Source of the DNA: Bhargavaea ullalensis | Lineage (GTDB): Bacteria; Bacillota; Bacilli; Bacillales_A; Planococcaceae | Assembly (NCBI RefSeq): GCF_040545425.1 | Contig: NZ_JBEPLW010000014.1 | Strand: one strand, 5' to 3' | Length of the DNA: 64,000 nt | Shown: positions 49,798 to 56,559 of the stretch, in pieces | How positions within the stretch are numbered: the stretch's first letter is position 1 | Layout of the letters: each line of letters starts with the position of its first letter | The notes under the pieces: generated by a model | The model's database searches: none | What the model saw: the letters and a program-made list of their open reading frames with translations, nothing else | What the model was told of the DNA's origin: nothing | Made by a program: the position numbers and the translations under genes

Positions 49798-51057
49798 ATG
49801 ACCAGGGAAATGCCGAAGGAACGCGGGATTGACCATACATTCAACTTGTTGACCGAAGGGTACAATTACATCGGCAAGCGGATGAGCGAAAAAGACACGG
49901 ACATATTCGAAACCCGTCTGCTCGGCAAGAAGATGATCGTCATGACCGGCAGGGATGCAGCCGAGCTGTTTTATGACGAGACGAAGTTCAAGCGGTCCGG
50001 AGCTCTGCCGATCCGTGTGCAGAAGACGTTGTTCGGAGTCGGGGGAGTCCAGACAAAGGACGGACAGAAACACCGTGTGAGAAAAGCGATGTTCATGTCG
50101 CTGATGACGGATGAGCGTCTCGGCCTGCTCAGGGCGATCGTGAAGGAAGAGTGGGAACGAAAGGGCAGGGAGATGGAGCGCAAGGGAAAGGCCGTACTGT
50201 TCGATGAATCCGAAGAGCTCATCCTCCGGGCGATGTGCCGCTGGACCGGTGTTCCGCTGACAGATGTGGAATCATGGAACCGGGCGTACGACATCGGTGC
50301 CATGATCGATGCGGCCGGCGGCGTTGGCAAGCGTTATAAAGTCGGGGAAGATGCGCGGGTGCGGACGGAGGACTGGATGGAAGAAGTGATTCTCGCCATC
50401 CGGGAAGGCCGGCTGCAGACCGAAGAGGGGTCGGCGGCCCATGTGATGGCGTTCCACAGAGAATCCGGCGAACTGCTCGATCTCCATATGGCGGCCATCG
50501 AGCTGCTGAACGTCATCCGTCCGGCTGTCGCGGTCGCACGCTTTGTCTCCTTCGCCGGCCTGGCGCTGCACGATTTCCCCGAGTGGAAAGACAAGCTGCA
50601 GACTCAGAAGGAACTGAACAACTTCGCCAACGAAGTGCGGCGATTTTATCCGTTCACGCCGTTCCTCGGGGCCATTGCAAAGAAGGATTTTGAATGGGAC
50701 GGCTATGAGTTCAAGGAAGGGGACGCCGTGCTGATGGATTTCCACGGAGTGAACCGGGATCCGCGGCTCTGGGACGAGCCCGAGCAATTCAATCCCGATC
50801 GGTTCAATGACTTTGTGGACGACCGCTTTAACTTTGTCCCTCAGGGCGGCGGGGATCCGAACCACGGACACCGGTGCCCCGGAGAACCCGTCACTGTCAT
50901 CATTATAGAGGAAAGCGTCCGCTACCTCACCGGGTCGCTTGAGTATGAAGTGCCCGATCAGGACCTGACGATCAACATGGTCCGCATGCCGACACTGCCG
51001 GCAAGCCGTTTCGTCATGGACCGGATCCGGGTGAAAGAAAATAAATCAGCGGAATAA
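49798..51057 (+). CDS. CYP152 family fatty-acid peroxygenase (P450BSbeta-like)
   Basis: This is a hydrogen-peroxide-using cytochrome P450 that hydroxylates or decarboxylates fatty acids. The 419 residues align along their full length with B. subtilis CYP152A1. The heme-thiolate motif is QGGGDPNHGHRCPGE near 360. Instead of the usual acid-alcohol pair, the I-helix has NVIRPAVAVARF, whose Arg-Pro binds the fatty-acid carboxylate in CYP152 enzymes. I chose ATG 49798 rather than GTG 49792 because it aligns with the family N-terminus and is better spaced from AAAGGATGAG. Confidence 0.94.
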   Translation: MTREMPKERGIDHTFNLLTEGYNYIGKRMSEKDTDIFETRLLGKKMIVMTGRDAAELFYDETKFKRSGALPIRVQKTLFGVGGVQTKDGQKHRVRKAMFMSLMTDERLGLLRAIVKEEWERKGREMERKGKAVLFDESEELILRAMCRWTGVPLTDVESWNRAYDIGAMIDAAGGVGKRYKVGEDARVRTEDWMEEVILAIREGRLQTEEGSAAHVMAFHRESGELLDLHMAAIELLNVIRPAVAVARFVSFAGLALHDFPEWKDKLQTQKELNNFANEVRRFYPFTPFLGAIAKKDFEWDGYEFKEGDAVLMDFHGVNRDPRLWDEPEQFNPDRFNDFVDDRFNFVPQGGGDPNHGHRCPGEPVTVIIIEESVRYLTGSLEYEVPDQDLTINMVRMPTLPASRFVMDRIRVKENKSAE

Positions 51058-51070
51058 AGTCGCGAAGCAC

Positions 51071-51105
51071 AGGCGGCCGGGCAGAAACCCGGCCGCCTTG
51101 TTTTT
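51071..51105 (+). terminator. terminator after the CYP152 gene
   Basis: AGGCGGCCGGG (51071-51081) pairs perfectly with CCCGGCCGCCT (51088-51098), followed by TGTTTTT. Confidence 0.88.
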
Positions 51106-51133
51106 GACGGGAGCGCCGGCGGCAACACCGGTG

Positions 51134-51421
51134 ATCCCGACATTCGCGGCGCGTATCACGACATTCGGGGACGTGGTCCCGACATTCAGCCGGAGTATCC
51201 CGACATTCGCCCGCCGGCGCCCGCGGCAACCGGTGATCCCGACATTCGCGGTGCGTATCCCGACATTCGGCGGCGTGATCCCGACATTCAGCCGGAGTAT
51301 CCCGACATTCGCCCGCCGGCCCCCGCGGTAACCGGTGATCCCGACATTCGCGGTGCGTATCCCGACATTCGGCGACGTGATCTCGACATTCGCCCGTCGA
51401 ATCTCGACATTCACCCGCCGC
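51134..51421. repeat. 21-bp-period ATCCCGACATTC array, locus 2 (12 units)
   Basis: Twelve copies of the same 12-bp core as locus 1 (33031-33482) occur every 21 bp, with units 4 and 8 lengthened to 39 bp. The higher-order repeat is 102 bp (21+21+21+39). Tails are position-specific: GCGGTGCGT, GGCGGCGTG, AGCCGGAGT, then a GCCCGCCGG-type GC-rich tail. The last two cores are ATCTCGACATTC. It starts 28 bases after the CYP152 terminator and ends 87 bases before a thioesterase gene. Open frames through it on the minus strand come from the repeat, not from a protein. Confidence 0.9.
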
Positions 51422-51508
51422 TTCATTCGACAAGAAAATTAAAAGGGAATCGGCGCTTCGCTGTCGAAAGAAAACGATATGGGGGGATTTTTTGAATAGG
51501 AGGGGTAA

Positions 51509-51997
51509 ATGATGCAAATTGAAGTTGGACAGGCCATCCAGGATGAGTATCCGGATGATTTTGCATGGTGCTACGGGTGTGGCCGGCAGAATGTGAAGGG
51601 GCACCATTTCAGGACCGGCTGGGATGGGGACAACACCGTCACCTACTACGACCCGGCTGCGGATGAACTGGCGTTGCCAGGCTTCGTGTACGGCGGAGTC
51701 ATCGCTTCGCTCATTGACTGCACGGGCACCGGTTCCGCGTCGCTGGCACTGCACCGCAAGAACGGCCATGAACCGGGGGATGGCGAAGATCCGCCAAGAT
51801 TTGTCACGGCTTCTCTCCATGTGGATTTCCTCAAGCCGACGCCGCACGGAAAGCTCTTGAAAGCGATCGGCACGGTGGAAGAGGTTCATCCGAAAAAGTT
51901 CAAGGTCCACATTGAAGTCGAAGCGGACGGAGAGGTGTGCGCAACAGGGGAAGTCGTTGCGGTCGTCATGCCTTCCACTTTTCTGGATCAGCGCTGA
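51509..51997 (+). CDS. PaaI-like hotdog thioesterase
   Basis: This is a 162-residue hotdog-fold acyl-CoA thioesterase of the PaaI/YbgC-like class. It has an N-terminal CYGCGRQNVKGHHFR (two cysteines, possible metal or structural role). GFVYGGVIASLIDCTGTGSASLA has the glycine and Asp of the active-site helix, and VTASLHVDFLKPTP the central strand. AGGAGGGG precedes the ATG; a second ATG follows at once. The physiological substrate is unknown. Confidence 0.85.
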   Translation: MMQIEVGQAIQDEYPDDFAWCYGCGRQNVKGHHFRTGWDGDNTVTYYDPAADELALPGFVYGGVIASLIDCTGTGSASLALHRKNGHEPGDGEDPPRFVTASLHVDFLKPTPHGKLLKAIGTVEEVHPKKFKVHIEVEADGEVCATGEVVAVVMPSTFLDQR

Positions 51998-52010
51998 ATA
52001 AACAAAAGAA

Positions 52011-52658
52011 GAAGCCGCCCGATCTGATGATCGGGCGGCTTCCTGCACACGGAAAATTCGCTTCATTCACTGCATCTGACGATCTTGCTTCCGCAATTTC
52101 ATCCTTACAGTTGCACGGCCAAACTGCCGTTTGCCTTTCCGGCTGAGGTGTCATCCAAATGACCACCGCTCTGCAGTCAGGCGTTCAAGTGCACTTTTGC
52201 AAAAAACTTACTGCTGACAATGTTCCTGATCGGCCGTCCTCCTGGTTTCCATTGGCACCATCTCCCGAGTCCTTGCACCGACTTTCCGGATCACTCCGGT
52301 CGTTCATTGCCTGAAAACACACCTGTCAAGATGGCGGGTTTTCTTTTGTCCTCCTGGTGTCCATTGTCTACCATCCCCTGAGTCCATTGCTTCGTTTGTC
52401 CGGAAACTTTCTCCGGTCATCCTCTGCCTGACGGATCACATCGCTCTATCCGTCTTCTTTTGTCCTCCTGGTGTCCATAAACGCATCATCCTTTGATGAT
52501 TTGGCTCTAGCCGGTTCCTGACGGTTCCGATTCGAGCGGACATTGCCTGATGATCATGCGGCTGTCAGTGAAGCAAATTTCCCGCCAAGGCTGTGCAAAT
52601 CTCCGTGATCGGTTCCCTGAAATGATTGACTGGAACGTCTCACGTTGTTCCGCCTTGT
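52011..52658 (-). ncRNA. candidate ~650-nt structured RNA with three tandem repeats
   Basis: No open frame of quality lies in this gap. On the minus strand a consensus TATAAT (plus 52665-52670) with TTTACC 15 bases upstream would start a transcript near 52658. It would end at a perfect 13-bp hairpin (52030-52042 with 52011-52023) followed by TTCTTTTG. In between, three direct repeats of about 112-114 bp start at plus 52236, 52348 and 52462. Each has the minus-strand motif ACCAGGAGGAC, a GGACTC or GATGG stretch, a CCGGA...TCCGG hairpin and TCAGGCA. GGA motifs are frequent. A plus-strand transcript is the alternative. Confidence 0.5.
52236..52565. repeat. three tandem ~112-bp direct repeats
   Basis: The units begin GTCCTCCTGG at 52236, 52348 and 52462 (periods 112 and 114). 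The first two are closest. They share GTCCTCCTGGT, TCCATTG, ACCATC, GAGTCCATTGC-like sequence, CCGGA/TCCGG arms and TGCCTGA; the third is more diverged in the middle. The junction TCTTTTGTCCTCC is kept between copies. Confidence 0.75.
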
Positions 52659-52745
52659 ACAAGTATTATACCCGGGGTTTAATATGGTAAACATTTATAC
52701 TCAAAAATTTTTTAATTTATTTTGAGTGATAAAGAAACCAGTCTG

Positions 52746-52776
52746 TGAGACAATGAACCTTGAATTCGAGATAAAA
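52746..52776 (+). promoter_or_regulatory. promoter and MhqR-like operator of the esterase gene
   Basis: An extended -10, TGAGACAAT (52746-52754), precedes CCTTGAATTCGAGATAAAA (about 52758-52776). The right half AATTCGAGATA matches the B. subtilis MhqR box as I remember it (ATCTCGAATTCGAGAT), and the left half is near-palindromic. It overlaps the predicted start. In B. subtilis MhqR represses quinone-detoxification genes including mhqD, so this supports the gene call downstream. Confidence 0.5.
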
Positions 52777-52792
52777 ACCAGGAGGAATAAAA

Positions 52793-53395
52793 ATGAAGCA
52801 TCTATACAAGAAAGCCGCAAAGGAAGGCCATCCGGTGTTGCTGCTCTTGCATGGCACAGGCGGCACGGAAGAAGATCTGCTGCCGATTGCCGAAACGGTT
52901 GACCCGGATGCCGCAGTTCTGAGCGTCAGGGGAGAAGTGACGGAAAACGGCATGCCGCGCTTTTTCAGGCGTCTGTCAGAAGGCGTGTTCGATGAGGAAG
53001 ACCTCGTGAAGCGGACCGGTGGCCTGAACGGGTTTCTTCAGGAAGCCGCAGACCGTTACGGGTTTGACCGCGGCAACATCGTCGCGATCGGATATTCCAA
53101 CGGAGCCAATATTGCCGCCAGCCTGTTGTTCCATTACCGGGACGCATTGAAAGGAGCGATTCTCCACCATCCAATGGTGCCGCTCCGCAATGTGGCATTG
53201 CCGGCTCAAACCGCCCCCGTCTTTATCGGTGCAGGCACGAATGATCCGATCTGTCCGAGAAGCGAGGCCGAGGAATTGGCGTCGCTTCTGCAAAACGCCG
53301 GAGCGGATGTTCATCTTCACTGGGAAAACTACGGCCACGCCTTGACAGCCAGTGAAATCCGGGCAGCGGCCGACTGGTACCGCGCCGCATTTTGA
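52793..53395 (+). CDS. mhqD: MhqD-like carboxylesterase/phospholipase
   Basis: This 200-residue alpha/beta hydrolase belongs to the dienelactone-hydrolase and carboxylesterase group. The oxyanion region is LLLLHGTGGTEEDLLP. The nucleophile Ser is in IAIGYSNGANIA-like sequence (residue about 101). The Asp is in GTNDPICPRSEAEE and the His in YGHALT. It resembles B. subtilis MhqD from the methylhydroquinone-resistance regulon, although no dioxygenase gene is adjacent. AGGAGGA precedes the ATG by five bases. Confidence 0.8.
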   Translation: MKHLYKKAAKEGHPVLLLLHGTGGTEEDLLPIAETVDPDAAVLSVRGEVTENGMPRFFRRLSEGVFDEEDLVKRTGGLNGFLQEAADRYGFDRGNIVAIGYSNGANIAASLLFHYRDALKGAILHHPMVPLRNVALPAQTAPVFIGAGTNDPICPRSEAEELASLLQNAGADVHLHWENYGHALTASEIRAAADWYRAAF

Positions 53396-53403
53396 CTTCG
53401 CAG

Positions 53404-54012
53404 TCAGAAGGCGATGAGTTTTTCAACCGGACTGTCATCGCTGATCACAGATTCAAGCGATTTGAGCGGGATCGGGAAATACGGAAACCCGTACACATAG
53501 GCAGTGAGTTCGTACAGCTGGAAAAAGACGGTCAGGGAATGGTCGGCAAGATAAAAGTCCTGATCATCCGAGATGCCGGCGAACGGCTCCAGCAGGTCCA
53601 TGTTCCATTCCTTGATCAGCCGTTCAATTTGCCCGGAAATGAGCTGTTTGTAATTGGAGCCGGGCTTGAACAGCTCGGAAAGACGATATTGCCGGCCGGT
53701 ATGGATGTCAAACGTCAGCCCCTTCGCCAGCGTCAGTCCGTGGGCACCGCCTGTGAATGAGTAAACGGAGAGAATCAGGCTCAGCAGGCCGCGCTCGTTC
53801 GTCTTCACTTCAAAATAACCGGCCATTTCCACGAGGTTCTGATTGCCGTAGCCCAGCTCGTGCATAAGCCCGGACAGCGTGCTGATGATCGCCTGATTGA
53901 TCTTCGTCTGCGCGGCGGGGTTTGCCAGACCGGTCACCTGCGGATAAATGATGTTCACTTTGGGCCGGGCGAGCCGGATCGGATGGGTGACGATGTTGAC
54001 AGGCGCTTCCAA
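53404..54012 (-). CDS. DUF3298/DUF4163 domain protein
   Basis: This is a protein of about 202 residues with the DUF4163-DUF3298 arrangement seen in RsiV-type anti-sigma extracellular domains. It has VNIIYPQVTGLANPAAQTKINQ, then SFTGGAHGLTLAKGLTFDIHTGRQYRLSELF, and a C-terminal DUF3298 part (FFQLYELTAYVYGFPYFPIP). No signal peptide or TM is present, so it may be cytoplasmic. The ATG at 54021 touches the GAAAGG site, so TTG at 54012 (nine bases away) looks the better start. Function unknown. Confidence 0.78.
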   Translation of the reverse strand: MEAPVNIVTHPIRLARPKVNIIYPQVTGLANPAAQTKINQAIISTLSGLMHELGYGNQNLVEMAGYFEVKTNERGLLSLILSVYSFTGGAHGLTLAKGLTFDIHTGRQYRLSELFKPGSNYKQLISGQIERLIKEWNMDLLEPFAGISDDQDFYLADHSLTVFFQLYELTAYVYGFPYFPIPLKSLESVISDDSPVEKLIAF

Positions 54013-54160
54013 GGCATTCATCCTTTCAAAAGTCTCATTCTGTTATACAATGCAACCGGCCGTCGCCGTGCCACCAAATTGTCAGAAGAGGGCGCGGATT
54101 GGTTTTCCAAAACGTTTATACTATTAGATAGGATGAAATCCACCCGAGGGGGAATTGGCT

Positions 54161-55840
54161 ATGAACACGACGACAACTCCGTTGACCGACCTGGAAATCG
54201 CCCACAGCGCGGCAATGAGGCCGATTGGCGAAATCGCACGGAAAGCCGGCATTCCGGACGAGGCGCTGGAGCCGTACGGCAGATACAAAGGGAAAATTGA
54301 CATCACCCGGCTGCCTCACAAAGAGGAGTCGGGCAAGGTCGTCCTTGTCACGGCGATCAGCCCGACGCCTGCCGGGGAAGGAAAGTCAACGGTGACCGTC
54401 GGCCTGGCGGATGCTTTTTCGCTGCTGGGGGAACAAACGATGGTGGCGCTCAGGGAACCGTCGCTCGGCCCGGTCATGGGAATGAAAGGCGGAGCGGCGG
54501 GGGGCGGATATTCGCAAGTGCTGCCGATGGAGGAGATCAATCTCCATTTCACCGGCGATATTCACGCCATCACAACCGCAAATAATGCGCTGGCCGCACT
54601 GATCGACAACCATTTGCACCAGGGCAATCAACTCCGGATCGATCAGCGCCGGATCACCTGGAAGCGCGTGCTGGACATGAACGACCGGGCACTCCGGCGG
54701 GTAACGATCGGGCTCGGCGGTCCGTCCGGCGGCATCCCGAGGGAAGACGGATTTGACATCACCGTTGCATCTGAAGTCATGGCCGTGCTTTGCCTGGCGA
54801 AGTCTCTGGATGACCTGAAAGAGCGGCTGTCCAGAATCGTCATCGGGTACACATTCGACAAAGAGCCGGTCACGGTGCGCGATCTCGGTGCGGAAGGGGC
54901 GCTCACCCTGCTGCTCAGGGAGGCATTCAAACCGAACCTCGTCCAGACAATCGGCGGGACGCCGGCACTTATCCACGGCGGTCCGTTCGCCAATATCGCC
55001 CATGGCTGCAATTCATTGATCGCCACAAAAACCGCCAAAAAACTCGCCGATATCGTCGTGACCGAAGCGGGCTTCGGAGCAGACCTGGGCGCTGAAAAGT
55101 TTATGAACATCAAGGCGCGACAAGGGGATTTTAAGCCGGATGCGGTCGTGATCATCGCCACGGTGCGGGCGCTCAAGATGCATGGCGGGATTCCGAAAGA
55201 CGGACTCGGTTCTCCGGATTCGGACGCCGTGAAACGGGGCCTCCCGAATCTCTCCCGACACATTGATACCATCCGGGCGTTCGGCCTCGAGCCGGTCGTG
55301 GCGCTCAACCGCTTCACCGCCGATACGGAAGAGGAATTGGCGACGGTCTTGGAATGGTGCCGGGAGCAGGGCATTGCTGCCGCGGTCGCGGATGTCTGGG
55401 CCAAAGGAGGCGAAGGCGGAAAAGACGTCGCCCGACTGATTTTGGAGAAGATCGAAGCCGGAAATGAATTCCACCAGCTGTACGATGAATTTGACTCGTT
55501 CGAGCAGAAGGTCGGCGCGGTCGTTCAAAAAGTGTATGGCGGCGACGGCGTCCTGTTCACCGACAAGGCGCTCAAGCAGCTGCAGGACATCGAAAAGCGC
55601 GGCTGGGACATCCTGCCGGTCTGCATGGCGAAAACCCAATACTCGCTGACGGATGACCCGGGCATCATGGGGCGTCCGGAAGGCTTCACGATCACGGTTC
55701 GCGAACTGATTCCGAAACTCGGCGCCGGTTTTATCGTCTGCCTGACAGGGGACATCATGACGATGCCCGGCCTGCCGAAAAAGCCGGCGGCCATGAACAT
55801 GGACATCGACCGGGAAGGACATGCAGTCGGACTGATGTAA
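54161..55840 (+). CDS. fhs: formate--tetrahydrofolate ligase
   Basis: Fhs makes 10-formyltetrahydrofolate from formate, ATP and tetrahydrofolate, feeding one-carbon metabolism. The 559-residue protein has the P-loop-like SPTPAGEGKSTVTVGLADAF, then REPSLGPVMGMKGGAAGGGY and INLHFTGDIHAIT, all conserved. VVTEAGFGADLGAEKFMNIK is also typical. The ATG at 54161 follows CCGAGGGGGAATTGG; the upstream TTG at 54155 is less likely. It stands alone, convergent with the P-loop gene. Confidence 0.97.
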   Translation: MNTTTTPLTDLEIAHSAAMRPIGEIARKAGIPDEALEPYGRYKGKIDITRLPHKEESGKVVLVTAISPTPAGEGKSTVTVGLADAFSLLGEQTMVALREPSLGPVMGMKGGAAGGGYSQVLPMEEINLHFTGDIHAITTANNALAALIDNHLHQGNQLRIDQRRITWKRVLDMNDRALRRVTIGLGGPSGGIPREDGFDITVASEVMAVLCLAKSLDDLKERLSRIVIGYTFDKEPVTVRDLGAEGALTLLLREAFKPNLVQTIGGTPALIHGGPFANIAHGCNSLIATKTAKKLADIVVTEAGFGADLGAEKFMNIKARQGDFKPDAVVIIATVRALKMHGGIPKDGLGSPDSDAVKRGLPNLSRHIDTIRAFGLEPVVALNRFTADTEEELATVLEWCREQGIAAAVADVWAKGGEGGKDVARLILEKIEAGNEFHQLYDEFDSFEQKVGAVVQKVYGGDGVLFTDKALKQLQDIEKRGWDILPVCMAKTQYSLTDDPGIMGRPEGFTITVRELIPKLGAGFIVCLTGDIMTMPGLPKKPAAMNMDIDREGHAVGLM

Positions 55841-55849
55841 ATAAACAAC

Positions 55850-55879
55850 GAACTCCCGGAGCCTCATGGCCGGGAGTTC
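55850..55879. terminator. bidirectional terminator between fhs and the P-loop gene
   Basis: GAACTCCCGG (55850-55859) pairs with CCGGGAGTTC (55870-55879), followed by TTGTGT. It overlaps the end of the minus-strand gene. Confidence 0.7.
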
Positions 55880-56463
55880 TTGTGTGTCCGGATGAATTGT
55901 TCAATGGCCGATGCAGCTTCGCACGCCGTGATCCCGCTGTTGTCCAGCCGGAAATAATGGGCATCGGGCAATGTTTTCTCCACTTCTCCCGGAAGGGAAT
56001 TCAGACGGTGCTTTTCATGGCTCCTCAGCAGCTCATTCCGTGAAAACTCCAGATTCCGCTTGGACGGCTTCGCTTCCAGGCGGTCTTCCATCGAGTTCCG
56101 GGACAGCCTCGTCTCCAGCGCGGCTTCCAGCTCGATGAAAAACACGCTGCCGCCTGCATGAGTGAATTCATCGCTCACGTCTTTTAAAAACTGGTGGTCG
56201 CCTTCCTGATTGAATGCCACGACAACCGTCAAAATGATGCCGCCCGTCACATTGGTTTCGGGATTGCGGACAAATGCGCAGAACAAGTTTTTTCGTGTTT
56301 CATCGGACAGCCGGAATGCCTCTTTTGTATAACCGAGAAAATGGGCGAACAAGTCAATCGTCTGGTGGTTGAACAGCAACCGGGCATCGATCAGTTGCTC
56401 CAATTCCCGTCCGACCGTCATTTTCCCGACTGCCTGAGGGCCTGTGATCAATACCAAGTCCAT
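55864..56463 (-). CDS. P-loop NTPase, shikimate-kinase-like
   Basis: This is a 199-residue P-loop kinase-like protein. Walker A is ITGPQAVGKMTVGRELEQL near residue 6; it has GxxxxGKM rather than GKS/T, with Thr next. The following segment DARLLFNHQTIDLFAHFLGY and the later SRNSMEDRLEAKPSKRNLEF suggest a small-molecule kinase. Stand-alone homologues are annotated as shikimate kinase or AAA ATPase without evidence. AAAGGAGGACCG precedes the start. The substrate is unknown. Confidence 0.75.
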   Translation of the reverse strand: MDLVLITGPQAVGKMTVGRELEQLIDARLLFNHQTIDLFAHFLGYTKEAFRLSDETRKNLFCAFVRNPETNVTGGIILTVVVAFNQEGDHQFLKDVSDEFTHAGGSVFFIELEAALETRLSRNSMEDRLEAKPSKRNLEFSRNELLRSHEKHRLNSLPGEVEKTLPDAHYFRLDNSGITACEAASAIEQFIRTHKNSRP

Positions 56464-56492
56464 GTGCGGTCCTCCTTTGTTGTTGGTGAGTC

Positions 56493-56538
56493 GTACGGAT
56501 TCCGTCCTGAATCGTGCACATTCCGGACGGAGCCGTAC
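56493..56538. repeat. long two-step hairpin upstream of the P-loop gene
   Basis: GTACGG (56493-56498) and CCGTCC (56502-56507) are mirrored by GGACGG (56525-56530) and CCGTAC (56533-56538). No T-run follows on either strand. It lies between the uvrA-like gene and the P-loop gene, both minus, and could be an mRNA-processing or operator element. Confidence 0.5.
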
Positions 56539-56559
56539 AGATTGACTCCGTGCCCCGTT

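Noticed and set aside
52011..52042. Simple terminator of the thioesterase gene only
   Set aside because: The hairpin is perfect, but on the plus strand it is followed by CTGCAC; the T-rich tail is on the minus strand, pointing to a transcript from the right.
51014..52066. A 351-aa minus-strand protein with ECRD repeats
   Set aside because: It spans array 2, a terminator and the antisense of the thioesterase gene; the repeat motif is the complement of ATCCCGACATTC.
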